Shown: positions 50,101 to 61,632, counted from the first letter of the stretch. The stretch: 64,000 nt of DNA from Lamellibrachia columna (GCA_963662155.1 OY759263.1:39990544-40054543); one strand, 5' to 3'. The notes: a model not told the origin generated them from the sequence alone. Translations and numbers: made by a program.

Positions 50101-53100
50101 CGTGTGGCAGTCCACACCACCGAGAAACACATCGTGAATAGAATGTGTCCAAAAACCGAACCCTGTAGCAGTCCACACCACCGAGGAACACATCGTGAAT
50201 AGAATGTGTACAAGAACAGAACCGTGTGGCAGTCCACACCACCGAGGAACACATTGTGAATAGAATGTGTACAAGAACAGAACCGTGTGGTAGTCCACAC
50301 CATTGAGGAACACATCGTGAATAGAATGTGTCCAAGAACAGAACCCTGTAGCAGTCCACACCACCGAGGAACACATCGTGAATAGAATGTGTACAAGAAC
50401 AGAACCGTGTGGCAGTCCACACCATCGAGGAACACATCGTGAATAGAATGTGTACAAGAACAGAACCGTGTGGCAGTCCACACCACCGAGGAACACATTG
50501 TGCATAGAATGTGTATAAGAACAGAACCGTGTGGCAGTCCACACCACCGAGGAACACATCGTGAATATAATGTGTCCAAGAACAGAACCCTGTGGCAGTC
50601 CACACCACCGAGGAACACATCGTGAATAGAATGTGTACAAGAACAGAACCGTGTGGCAGTCCACACCACCGAGGAACACATCGTGAATAGAATGTGTCCA
50701 AAAACCGAACCCTGTAGCAGTCCACACCACCGAGGAACACATCGTGAATAGAATGTGTACAAGAACAGAACCGTGTGGCAGTCCACACCACCGAGGAACA
50801 CATCGTGAATAGAATGTGTCCAAGAACAGAACCGTGTGGCAGTACACACTACCGAGGAACACATCGTGAATATAATGTGTATAAGAACAGAACCGTGTGG
50901 CAGTCCACACCACCGAGGAACACATCGTGAATAGAATGTGTCCAAGAACAGAACCGTGTGGCAGTACACACTACCGAGGAACACATCGTGAATAGAATGT
51001 GTACAAGAACAGAACCGTGTGGCAGTCCACACCACCGAGGAACACATCATGAATAGAATGTGTACAAGAACAGAACCGTGTGGCAGTCCACACCACGGAG
51101 GAACACATCGTGAATAGAATGTGTACAAGAACAGAACCGTGTGGCAGTCCACACCACCGAGGAACACATCGTGAATATAATGTGTACAAGAACAGAACCG
51201 TGTGGCAGTCCACACCATCGAGGAACACATCGTGAATAGAATGTGTATAAGAACAGAACCGTGTGGCAGTCCACACCACCGAGGAACACATCGTGAATAG
51301 AATGTGTCCAAAAACCGAACCCTGTAGCAGTCCACACCACCGAGGAACACATCGTGAATAGAATGTGTACAAGAACAGAACCGTGTGGCGGTCCACACCA
51401 CCGAGGAACACATCGTGAATATAATGTGTCCAAGAACAGAACCCTGTAGCAGTCCACACCACCGAGGAACACATCGTGAATAGAATGTGTACAAGAACAG
51501 AACCGTGTGGCAGTCCACACCACCGAGAAACACATCGTGAATAGAATGTGTACAAGAACAGAACCGTGTGGCAGTCCACACCACCGAGGAACACATCGTG
51601 AATAGAATGTGTATAAGAACAGACCCGTGTGGCAGTCCACACCATCGAGGAACACATCGTTAATAAAATGTGTAGAAGAACAGAACCGTGTGGCAGTCCA
51701 CACCACCGAGGAACACATCGTGAATAGAATGTGTCCAAGAACAGAACCGTGTGGCAGTCCACACCACCGAGGAACACATCGTGAATAGAATGTGTACAAG
51801 AACAGAACCGTGTGGCAGTCCACACCACCGAGGAACACATCGTGAATAGAATGTGTACAAGAACAGAACCGTGTGGTAGTCCACACCATTGAGGAACACA
51901 TCGTGAATAGAATGTGTACAAGAACAGAACCGTGTGGTAGTCCACACCACCGAGGAACACATCGTGAATAGAATGTGTACAAGAACAGAACCGTGTGGCA
52001 GTCCACACCACCGAGGAACACATCGTGAATATAATGTGTACAAGAACAGAACCGTGTGGCAGTCCACACCACCGAGGAACACATCGTGAATAGAATGTGT
52101 CCAAAAACCGAACCCTGTAGCAGTCCACACCAACGAGGAACACATCGTGAATAGAATGTGTACAAGAACAGAACCGTGTGGCAGTCCACACCACCGAGGA
52201 ACACATCGTGAATATAATGTGTACAAGAACAGAACCGTGTGGCAGTCCACACCACCGAGGAACACATCGTGAATAGAATGTGTACAAGAACAGAACCGTG
52301 TGGCAGTCCACACCACCGAGGAACACATTGTGCTTAGAATGTGTGTAAGAACAGAACCGTGTGGCAGTCCACACCACCGAGGAACACATCGTGAATAGAA
52401 TGTGTCCAAAAACCGAACCCTGTAGCAGTCCACACCACCGAGGAACACATCGTGAATAGAATGTGTACAAGAACAGAACCGTGTGGCAGTCCACACCACC
52501 GAGGAACACATTGTGCATAGAATGTGTATAAGAACAGAACCGTGTGGCAGTCCACACCACCGAGGAACACATCGTGAATATAATGTGTCCAAGAACAGAA
52601 CCCTGTGGCAGTCCACACCACCGAGGAACACATCATGAATAGAATGTGTACAAGAACAGAACCGTGTGGCAGTCCACACCACGGAGGAACACATCGTGAA
52701 TAGAATGTGTACAAGAACAGAACCGTGTGGCAGTCCACACCACCGAGGAACACATCGTGAATATAATGTGTACAAGAACAGAACCGTGTGGCAGTCCACA
52801 CCATCGAGGAACACATCGTGAATAGAATGTGTATAAGAACAGAACCGTGTGGCAGTCCACACCACCGAGGAACACATCGTGAATAGAATGTGTCCAAAAA
52901 CCGAACCCTGTAGCAGTCCACACCACCGAGGAACACATCGTGAATAGAATGTGTACAAGAACAGAACCGTGTGGCGGTCCACACCACCGAGGAACACATC
53001 GTGAATATAATGTGTCCAAGAACAGAACCCTGTAGCAGTCCACACCACCGAGGAACACATCGTGAATAGAATGTGTACAAGAACAGAACCGTGTGGCAGT

Positions 53101-54585
53101 CCACACCACCGAGAAACACATCGTGAATAGAATGTGTACAAGAACAGAACCGTGTGGCAGTCCACACCACCGAGGAACACATCGTGAATAGAATGTGTAT
53201 AAGAACAGACCCGTGTGGCAGTCCACACCATCGAGGAACACATCGTTAATAAAATGTGTAGAAGAACAGAACCGTGTGGCAGTCCACACCACCGAGGAAC
53301 ACATCGTGAATAGAATGTGTCCAAGAACAGAACCGTGTGGCAGTCCACACCACCGAGGAACACATCGTGAATAGAATGTGTACAAGAACAGAACCGTGTG
53401 GCAGTCCACACCACCGAGGAACACATCGTGAATAGAATGTGTACAAGAACAGAACCGTGTGGTAGTCCACACCATTGAGGAACACATCGTGAATAGAATG
53501 TGTACAAGAACAGAACCGTGTGGTAGTCCACACCACCGAGGAACACATCGTGAATAGAATGTGTACAAGAACAGAACCGTGTGGCAGTCCACACCACCGA
53601 GGAACACATCGTGAATATAATGTGTACAAGAACAGAACCGTGTGGCAGTCCACACCACCGAGGAACACATCGTGAATAGAATGTGTCCAAAAACCGAACC
53701 CTGTAGCAGTCCACACCACCGAGGAACACATCGTGAATAGAATGTGTACAAGAACAGAACCGTGTGGCAGTCCACACCACCGAGGAACACATCGTGAATA
53801 TAATGTGTACAAGAACAGAACCGTGTGGCAGTCCACACCACCGAGGAACACATCGTGAATAGAATGTGTACAAGAACAGAACCGTGTGGCAGTCCACACC
53901 ACCGAGGAACACATTGTGCTTAGAATGTGTGTAAGAACAGAACCGTGTGGCAGTCCACACCACCGAGGAACACATCGTGAATAGAATGTGTCCAAAAACC
54001 GAACCCTGTAGCAGTCCACACCACCGAGGAACACATCGTGAATAGAATGTGTACAAGAACAGAACCGTGTGGCAGTCCACACCACCGAGGAACACATTGT
54101 GCATAGAATGTGTATAAGAACAGAACCGTGTGGCAGTCCACACCACCGAGGAACACATCGTGAATATAATGTGTCCAAGAACAGAACCCTGTGGCAGTCC
54201 ACACCACCGAGGAACACATCGTGAATAGAATGTGTACAAGAACCGAACACTGTGGCAGTCCACACCACCGAGGAACACATCGTGAATAGAATGTGTCCAA
54301 GAACAGAACCGTGTGGCAGTCCACACCACCGAGGAACACATCGTGAATAGAATGTGTACAAGAACAGAACCGTGTGGCAGTCCACACCACGGAGGAACAC
54401 ATCGTGAATAGAATGTGTACAAGAACAGAACCGTGTGGCAGTCCACACCACCGAGGAACACATCGTGAATAGAATGTGTACAAGAACAGAACCGTGTGGC
54501 AGTCCACACCACCGAGGAACACATCGTGAATAGAATGTGTCCAAGAACAGAACCGTGTGGCAGTCCACACCACCGAGGAACACAT
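47139..54585 (-). repeat. 61-bp tandem array (about 122 copies), probably derived from a reverse-transcriptase motif
   Basis: The plus-strand unit aagaacagaaccgtgtggca, gtccacaccaccgaggaaca, catcgtgaatagaatgtgta, c has a 61-bp period. One minus-strand frame of a unit reads GLPHGSVLGHILFTMCSS. Units with ccctgtggcag instead of ccgtgtggcag read GLPQGSVLGHI. This closely resembles the non-LTR retrotransposon RT block (L-P-Q-G-S-V-L-G-P-x-L-F-x-x-Y). The unit has no stop in the minus frames, and 61 is not a multiple of 3, so a reading frame passes through all three phases in turn. This gives open frames of up to 954 codons that are by-products. Internal blocks of 1586 bp (26 units) are repeated almost exactly. 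Confidence 0.97.
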
Positions 54586-55500
54586 TCAGATGATGCATCA
54601 TCAATTTGAACAGCTTAGTGTGCAGATGAATGATATGTTCTGTACAGGACGGTACAGGACGGTACAGGACGGTACAGGACGGTACAGGACGGTACAGGAC
54701 GGTACAGGACGGTAGTTCTCCGGTTCATTCTCACATGCAAGCGTCGTTACTGCCGGTTGTACTTTAGTCAAGTGATCGTGTGGTCGACTCTGATTGGCTG
54801 TCGTATGAAAAAAAAACAGTCGCCAACTGTCGGTGTATATTTAGCTGTGACATATGTCCACCGACTGGTCGGCGGCTGGCAAACAGTGTCTGCCGGGCTT
54901 TATATAACAAAACTTACCAAGGTTGATGCCTGTCAGTCATAGCTGCACACAAAACTAATTGTCCGTAAAGCGTTTAAATGTGTTTTAAAAGTGTGAGAAT
55001 CTGGTTAAATCTTAGTTTTCCTGGCGGCTGACATGTTGACCAGGGCGACCGATAAGCGCCTGGCAGTTCGTCGAAATCGATGCAGCTAGACTTCCGCTGC
55101 GACGCGTTCAGTACCTTCGACCGAGAACGACGCGCAGACGGGTATACACTTAAGCAACGCAAACTCTCAACCATAAAAGCTGCTAAGTGAGAACGGGAGA
55201 GGCTTGGTAAACAAATATGTTGTATAAGTTGAGCTTAGTCGCAAATAGCATGGTCATATCCCATTGGCAAGTATAGGAATAGGTGTTTACAAATATAAAT
55301 ACAATTTCACGTAGGATTAAAAAATAAAGATGCTGTGTGTTCAACAAGGATTTCCAAGTAAATCGCTGACATGGTATTCTTATTTCTAGTTGCAAATGGT
55401 TATGCTTTATTAACTGTTATAGGTGAATAGGCCCAACGCCATGACTTTTATTTCGCTTTAACTTCAGAGGTGACGGACATTTTGCTTAAAGTTCAGGGTC
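54586..55500. other. Unique sequence with a 10-bp repeat and a CCAAT/TATA-like pair
   Basis: It contains the ggtacaggac repeat (54642-54714). It also has gattggct near 54792 and tttatataac near 54899 on the plus strand, roughly 100 bp apart. These two motifs could be core promoter elements but nothing recognisable is encoded downstream. Frames of 61 to 70 codons here have no signature. Confidence 0.35.
54642..54714. repeat. 10-bp tandem repeat (about 7 copies)
   Basis: The unit ggtacaggac is repeated about seven times without error, shortly after the 61-bp array ends. Confidence 0.97.
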
Positions 55501-55669
55501 TCAAGATGACGTGATACAAGAAAGATAATCTTCCAGACGATCTTCGAAGATACATTCACACGCGTGAATTGTATGCTCCTAAAGCGGCTGCTACACTGTA
55601 CGAGAAACTCGGGTGAAACTAAATGATTGCAACGCAAAAGATCACATTGTTATTTTCTTACTGATATCT

Positions 55670-56420
55670 TGTTTTGGATGGAATCAAGTAAGCTAAAGCT
55701 TAATTCATATAAAACAAACCTTATTATTATTATATAAATTCCGGTTAAACTGCTGCGGCAGTGCTACATTCCCATCAGATACTGTTCGTAATCTAGGTGC
55801 TGTCTTTCATAGTGTCTTCAACTTTCGCCAGTATAGTTCTCAAGTACGTAAATCCTGTTTCTATCATATACGTGATCTCCGTCGAATTCGGCGTCACATA
55901 TCTATATCTACTGCAAAAAATATCAACGGTATTACTTAGTAGCCGCCTTGAGGCCCCTGACTAATGTAATTCACTACTAAATAACACTGCTAAAAGAGAC
56001 TTGGCTAAACTCCACCGAGTACAAAATTGTCTGGCACGTGTAGTACTCAGGGTGCCTCGGTTTTTACCATCACTACCACTACTTAAACAGTTACACTGGC
56101 TTCCTGTTACTTATCAAATTAATTTTAAACTGTCCACTCTTACATATCGTGCTGTATCTACACAACAACCACCCTACTTGGCTAGTCTCCTGCATCTTTC
56201 AAATATCCCTTAGGCAACTCAGATCATCAATTTCACAACAACTTATTGTGCCTAAAACAAAACTCGGGCAAAGGTGCTTTCTCTGTCGCTGCGCCTAGGG
56301 TTTGGAATGAACTCCATATCACTTTGAAAACATCTTAAACTACAGCTATCTTCCGAAAAAAAAAAACTCAAGACATATTTATTCCAAATTGCATTTCCAC
56401 CATAAATATTCGGTTGTAAC
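55670..56420 (+). pseudogene. Decayed non-LTR retrotransposon fragment, C-terminal part of reverse transcriptase ORF
   Basis: Several frames together show the order typical of the region after the RT palm. MESSKLKLNSYKTNLI comes first near 55685, then a segment with F-P-S-D-T-V-R-N-L-G and F-N-F-R-Q, then R-D-L-R-R-I-R-R-H. The longest open part (56001-56213) reads LAKLHRVQNCLARVVLRVPR, LPLLKQLHWLPVTYQINFKL and AVSTQQPPYLASLLHL. The end resembles L-K-T-Y-L-F-Q-I-A-F. The fragment has several in-frame stops and frame changes, so it is inactive. The clade is probably within the CR1/L2/Jockey group. It is on the opposite strand to, and different from, the CR1-like element next to it. Confidence 0.85.
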
Positions 56421-56814
56421 TCGTTCTGATAATGACTTTTGCACGTCCCTGTTCATGACTATGCTTAATGATTCTGTTTTGTTGCGCCATAGAAGTTAAT
56501 TATAATTATTATAATTATCATACCAGTTTCTCTAATACGAGTCACTCGTGCGATGCCGAGTTTAGGACATGTTTGAAATTAGCTCCGACCAATCAGAGCA
56601 CAGCATGGCTAGCCTTTCGACCTTGATTAAAGCGTCGGAAGCATCGATTCGGCTATCGTCCTCATTAATTACTGATTACTTAATTACTGATCGACCTTTA
56701 TTATTAAGTCTGAGTCAAATACCAGTATTGTGAGAAAGCCAGTCTTACGAGACACGCTGGAAACACTAGGCTTTCACAGTTAGATAATGGCGGCGGCAAA
56801 AGTGTACTGCGAAT
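56421..56814. other. Unique AT-rich spacer between two retrotransposon remnants
   Basis: About 390 bp with short tandem words (taattatta, ttacttaattactgat). No gene or element end is clear. Confidence 0.4.
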
Positions 56815-56922
56815 CAAGATTTTAACAAGATTTAACAAGATTGCCACCCCAAACAACAAGTTCCAGATGGCAAAGTGGACAAGGAAGCCATTGGCTTATC
56901 GAGAGTCCAACAATTTTCTCAT

Positions 56923-57936
56923 CTATGTGTAGCCCACCCTTATCAAATATCTGTCAATTCTATTTTTAAACATATTCACACTACTAGCATTAACACAATC
57001 ATTTGGCAGATTGGTTAGACATGACCTTGCTTTTAGGAACCCATGTTGAGGTGTATTTATTAAATTATGTTTTACAAGGAATTCCACCATGTGGTCTCTA
57101 ATTAATGTTTCGAGTAATTTACATATAACTGATGTTAAATTCACTGGTCTGTAATTTTCTGGCTTTTTCCTCGATCCCTTCTTAAATAGTGGCGTAATGT
57201 TTGCTTCTTTCCATTCTGATGGAACTATTCCTTCTTCTAGTGACAAGTTAAACAATTTTGCAAGTGGTGTACTAATTTGATCAACAATTTCCTTAAGCAG
57301 TTTTGGTGGTATCCCATCAACTCCAGGTGATTTATTGTCTTTCATCTTCTTGATTTTGTTTGCTATCATTACAGGAGTTACAAATAACTGCCCTAAATGT
57401 TCTGATTTATTACCCTCAAATTTTGTAAATGGAACTGGAAGTGAGCTGATATCTTCTGTGGTAAATACTGAGCTGAAATACTCATTCAGGACCTCTGCCA
57501 TTTGAAACCCCTCTGAAATTATGTTTCCCCTGTTGTTTTCCAGTGGTCCGACCTTATCTCGAACGTTCTGTTTACTCCTTACATAAGCATAGAAACTCTT
57601 GCTGTCATTTTTTGTATTACCTGCCAATTTTTTTTCAAAGCTTCTTTTAGATTTTCTAATTTCAGTTGTAGCTAGGTTAAGTGCCTCTTTGTAATTTGCA
57701 TAGTCTTCATCCTTTCTGGTACGCCTATAAACCCTCCACATAGTTTGCTTAAACACTATTTTTCTAATAGCTTCTTTTGACAAGTGTTTCTTTCTAGACT
57801 GTTTTCCTTGTTTTTTCAAGGGAACAAATTTATCGATGATACTCTCAATTTCATATTTTAGAATATTCCAACATTCAATTGCGGTCTTATTCATCAGCAT
57901 GTTATTCCAATCTTGCTTTGCTAAGTATTTTCTCAT
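56923..57936 (-). pseudogene. CR1-like ORF2, 3' part: reverse transcriptase lacking its catalytic core
   Basis: The 337-codon frame starts MRKYLAKQDW, has the linker K-S-F-Y-A-Y-V-R-S-K, then the RT fingers DNKSPGVDGIPPKLLKEI and WKEANITPLFKKGSRKKPEN followed by YRPVNLTSV, then HGFLKARSCLTNL. At that point it jumps to LPNDCVNASSVNMFKNRIDR, which is the very end of CR1 ORF2 (normally V-N-x-F-K-N-R-L-D). The palm motifs, including the F-x-x-x-D, Q-G-S-V-L-G-P and Y-x-D-D blocks, are absent. The junction at about 57006-57012 keeps the frame open. CTG at the join is shared by the expected sequences on both sides, consistent with a microhomology deletion. The reading overlaps the endonuclease frame by 4 bp through a frameshift, not through a natural overlap. 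Confidence 0.88.
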
Positions 57937-58724
57937 ATCTTTATAGTTACCTTTGTGGAAGTTTCTCCTATACGTTTTTTATTTTTACTTTCTGATTTTA
58001 CGTTGATGTCAAAATGTATTTGATTGTGGTCACTGTTACCCAATGGTTCATGTATTTTTACATTGTCGACTAATTCTTTTTGTGATGATAAAACTATATC
58101 TAATACATTTTCTCCCCTGGTTGGTTCTAGCACGTGCTGAGTAAGGAAGCTCTCCTGAATTAAAAATAAAAATTGTTGGTCATCACCCCCTGTACTCTCT
58201 AGAGATTTCCATTGTATGTGTCCATGGTTAAAATCTCCCAGTATGATACATTCCCCTTTACTAACTTCCTTTATAGCATTTTGTATTTTTGTGTTATCCG
58301 CTTCGTTTATGTGTGGACTTCGGTAAACTAATCCAATAGTTAATTTTGAATTTCCTGAAACTATTTTGCACCAAACAGCTTCATCGTAATCTGCTTCGCT
58401 TTCTAATTTTATTTCATAAGCCTGAATCGATTCTTTAACATATAAAATAACTCCCCTTCCCCTTCTTCCTATTCGAGCTCTCCTAAACATTACGTATCCT
58501 GTAAATCCTAATTCAGCATCTGTAATGTCTGTGTTGGCCCATGATTCGGTTATACCAATTATGTGAGGGTCAATATCTTCTACCATAATGTTTAATTCGT
58601 TTTTCTTATTTATTATACTCCTAGCATTTAAACACACGCATCTATAACCTGCTTCAGACATGTTTTTCGGACATTTTGTTATTGGCTTATCTGTACTAGC
58701 GGCCTCTTGTCCTGCTCGAGGCAT
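57933..58724 (-). pseudogene. CR1-like ORF2, 5' part: AP-type endonuclease domain
   Basis: The frame is 263 codons. It shows the AP-endonuclease landmarks in order: CLNARSIINKKNEL (catalytic Asn block), GITESWAN (catalytic Glu), GRGVILYVKES, IGLVYRSPH, GDFNHGHIQWKS (Asp/Asn pair), NVLDIVLSS and LGNSDHNQIHFDI (Ser-Asp-His). All catalytic landmarks I expect are present. The frame then ends within the linker after K-N-K-K-R-I-G, where the A-rich run near 57970 marks a one-base frame change. Without it the frame would continue into the RT part. The ORF begins 24 bp after ORF1 stops. Confidence 0.88.
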
Positions 58725-58747
58725 CTCTAAGTAACCCCCCTGCGTTT

Positions 58748-59494
58748 CTAGTTTAAATAGTGTTGACTACCAAAAATATTCGTTATGCTACCCATGCCAC
58801 TGTCTACTGCTGCTGCTAGCCCTTCCGCAAATACTGCTGCCCCCTTTCCACTTAGATGCAGCCCGTCCTTCATGTACATATCAGCCCTTCCAACAAAACT
58901 TCCCCACAAATCCACAAAACCCACTTCCTCTTCTCTACATAGCTTCTCGACTAGCATGTTAATTGCCATCCCCCGGCAATTTCGATATCTATGACCCCTC
59001 CTTCCTATAACTGGTAGAATCCCTGACAGCATTACCTGCTCAACCCGCGTCTGCTTTAGTGTTCTGACCAAATTCCTGTATTTCCTAACTATGGCAGTTG
59101 TACCCTCCCTCTCTACGTTATTTGTCCCTACGTGTACTAAAACAGATCCACCCTTGCCCAAACCCACAATGTTTTCTACCCTCTCAGTTATTGCCTCTAT
59201 TTTGGCCCCAGGCAAGCAAACTACAACGTCCTCTCCCTTGTTTAAGACTCTGTCGGTCTTCCTAACTATTGAGTCCCCCACAAACACCCTCGCTCTCTTT
59301 CTCACCCCCTCTATCACTGCCTCGGAATAGCTCTTCCGATGGATCCTCTCCATCACAGTCTGTACTGCAGCCTTGTCACTTGGTGGCAGACTGTTATCAG
59401 GATCTCTCTCACGCATCAACATTTCACCTTTCCCTCCTGTCTCCTGGCTAACTTGTGCTCCCGTCGCCTTCCCTCCCGTCTCCCTCACTCCCAT
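58748..59494 (-). pseudogene. CR1-like ORF1, SGNH/GDSL esterase-like domain
   Basis: The 248-codon frame contains VFVGDSIVRKTDRVL (block I, nucleophile Ser in G-D-S), VHVGTNNVEREG (block III, G-x-N) and MYMKDGLHLSGKGAAVFAEG (block V, Asp and His). These are the diagnostic blocks of SGNH hydrolases, which are known in ORF1 proteins of some CR1-clade elements. All three catalytic-type residues are present. The true ORF1 start lies further upstream in another frame, because a C12 tract at 59515-59526 breaks the reading. Antisense open frames on the plus strand here (58785-59713) are shadows. Confidence 0.87.
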
Positions 59495-59498
59495 CGCC

Positions 59499-59849
59499 TT
59501 AACTATCGTCTCCTCCCCCCCCCCCCGACTCCTTCGCTACTGTCTCCCCCACTCCCCTTTCCTTCGATCCACTTGTCTTCCCTCCCATTTCTTTCCTTCT
59601 CGTCTCCTTTCGTCCTGTCTCCCTATGTCCCGTCTCCTTCCGTCCTGTCTCCCTACGACCGGTCACCTTACCTCCTCTCAACCTCCTCCCAGGCTGAGGT
59701 GAGTTCACCCTAACATCTCTCTCGTCGTCTTCCCCCACTTTATCCACTGTCCCCTCACCAGAACCACTGGCACAAACCACCTGCTCCCTTCCCACCACTG
59801 CCACAACGAGCAGCCTCAGCTGTTCTAACTCCACTTCAAGCTCCTTCAT
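59499..59849 (-). pseudogene. CR1-like ORF1, N-terminal part (coiled coil and charged repeats)
   Basis: The sequence begins MKELEVELEQLRLLVVAVVG, a heptad-like coiled coil. It is preceded, still in frame, by codons reading F-G-F-E-C-R-G-C-T-R, a C-x-x-C pair typical of CR1 ORF1 starts. The middle is a run of R-E-T-G-R-K-E-T-G type repeats of about 15 bp. The frame ends in a Gly run encoded by the C12 tract, after which the esterase part continues in another frame. The tract length could be a real mutation or a sequencing error. Confidence 0.75.
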
Positions 59850-59890
59850 CCTCGTACATCCCCTACACTCAAAACCAAAACTATCCGCCT

Positions 59891-60978
59891 AAACCTCAGC
59901 CCAGGACTTCTCACATCCGGACTTGACGAAGTCCACCCAGTTGCTGTAACTACTGCATATTAAATGCCTAGTGGCCTTTAAATGCCGTTTGCACGGCGCC
60001 ATCACAACATTTATACTTAATCTAATTGCTGCGTTAGCCTTGAATAAGGCTGTTTTTGTGTTCAAAAGAACACTTTAGACTAATATACTTGCTAACTATG
60101 TCTTTTCTACAGAGCTCGCACGAGCAAAAAAGCCTGCCACCTAGCGAATACGGAGAACACTGTGTAAACAAAACAACGAAGTCAGTGTAAACAAACTTAC
60201 GTTAAAATCCTGCTGTTAATTTCTTTTTACCGAAATCGTTTACTACAACTATGTCAGATATTACCTTATGTATGTAATTTATGTAAATGTATCACTTTAT
60301 CTAATATATATTTAACAATGTATACGATAGTTTGGTACACCAGTTTAATTTACGACCTGTAAACAAACTCCCAATTATTGCTCGATGAATTTGAGTTCAG
60401 GAAAAATACTGCCTCAGTTAACCAGAACACTTTCTTTATATATGTCTATAAGAAGTTTGTGTATATAGTATATGTGTAATAGTAATACTTATTCTAACCA
60501 ATATTCCACTGTTTCTGACTATTCACTATGCTATCTAAATTTTCGAATGGTAAACAACCCTATTAACGCTCACTGACTTCCCTGTCGGAGTCCGGAACTA
60601 ACTTACTCTAAAATCCTGCCTCTGACTAATAATTAACAAAAACTGTTTTCTAATATATGTCTATGATATGTTTATGTATAATATATATGCAATAGTAATC
60701 GATCCCGTACAGCTTTGCACGACAGGGCTTCCCCAGCGAATGACGTAATAGTGCTACCAGTTTATTAATCTCGTGACGCCTGGAGCACAAAATATCACAC
60801 GTCATTAATAAACAGTCTACACAACCACGTGACCGATCGACGCCGCATAACGACGACCTTTCACAAATATTCTGAACTCTACACGAAAGTGATATATTAC
60901 ATATACAATGGGAACGAGTATGTGCATAACGACAGTTGATTGTGAGTAGATAGTTAATTATAATATACTATACAATAT
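59891..60978. other. Unique AT-rich sequence upstream of the CR1-like element
   Basis: The first 100-250 bp may be 5' UTR of the element but I cannot find its edge. The remainder holds no recognisable gene, array or regulatory motif. Confidence 0.4.

Positions 60979-61069
<91 letters not shown>
60979..61069. repeat. (TA)n microsatellite
   Basis: A TA run of about 75 bp, then c, then another short TA run to 61069. It abuts a GC-rich degenerate minisatellite. Confidence 0.95.
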
Positions 61070-61099
61070 GCGCCTCTCGATCCGACCACCAGAAGCGGA

Positions 61100-61345
61100 G
61101 ATCCGACCCCGTGTCCCAGCCACTGGGTAGCCATTCTGACTGTCCAACCACTGGGTAGCTGTTCTGACGGTCCAACCACTGGGTAGCCGCTCTCGACGGT
61201 ACATCCACCGGAGATATGCTCTCGACGGTACATCCACAGGGAGCCGTTCTCGACGGTTCAGCCACCGGGAGTCGCTCTCGAGGGTCCAGCCTCCGAGGAG
61301 CCGCTCGCAATGGTCCAGCCTCCCGGAAGCTGCTATCGACCGGAG
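61100..61345. repeat. Degenerate GC-rich minisatellite of about 28-30 bp (about 8 copies)
   Basis: Units resemble ccaaccactgggtagctgtt followed by ctgacggt. They diverge progressively to forms such as ccagcctccgaggagccgct. The first three are clear and the later ones need indels. Minus-strand open frames here are by-products. Confidence 0.85.
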
Positions 61346-61632
61346 ATAAAATGCTGGAGATAAGTAAGAGAATTTGGGGATTTTAATTATACGAAACCCC
61401 CAGTAGCTTCGTATCTGTTAACCAAAGAAAATCGTTGTTTATTCTATATAAATAATGCCCCATGTATGCCACATCGCCGTCTAGTGTGTGGTAAGTCCGG
61501 GACTAAGGGCCGTTTTTGTCCGTGTATTGGCCACGTGTAGACGTGTGTGCTCCAGAGGATCATAGCTACATGCTATGGGCACTCGCTAGGACACCCCATG
61601 TTGTCAACACCGTTGGCTATTTTTTAATAGCT
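61346..61632. other. Unique spacer
   Basis: About 290 bp of single-copy sequence between two arrays. A plus-strand open frame that starts at 61516 runs on into the 38-bp array but shows no known motif. Confidence 0.4.

Larger units (their letters stand above)
56815..59890 (-). mobile_element. CR1-like non-LTR retrotransposon, internally deleted and frameshifted
   Basis: On the minus strand the order is an ORF1 N-terminal coiled/low-complexity part (59849-59499), an SGNH-esterase part of ORF1 (59494-58748), an endonuclease (58724-57933) and a partial RT with the end of ORF2 (57936-56923). This is the CR1-clade arrangement. After the last stop come about 100 bp and a short repeat ATCTTGTTAA near 56818-56840, like the small 3'-terminal repeats of CR1 elements. 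Three lesions are visible: a length change in a C12 tract at 59515-59526, a one-base frame change near 57960-57975, and loss of the RT core at about 57006-57012. It cannot be autonomous. Its 5' end near 59890 is only estimated. Confidence 0.9.

Noticed and set aside
1..54585. The arrays as assembly artefacts.
   Set aside because: Unit-level variants, shortened units and an uneven distribution of families argue for real sequence, and the unit-to-exon identity would not be produced by collapse or over-expansion. Exact copy numbers, however, cannot be trusted without long reads.
47462..54604. Very long minus-strand open frames (up to 954 codons) with a cysteine-rich 61-residue repeat, suggesting a giant repeat protein.
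   Set aside because: The unit has no stop in the minus frames and its length is not a multiple of 3, so long frames follow automatically. Overlapping long frames exist in more than one phase over the same DNA, and the residues match only a short RT motif in one phase.
58785..59713. Plus-strand Ser/Pro-rich open frames.
   Set aside because: They are antisense shadows of the CR1-like ORF1.
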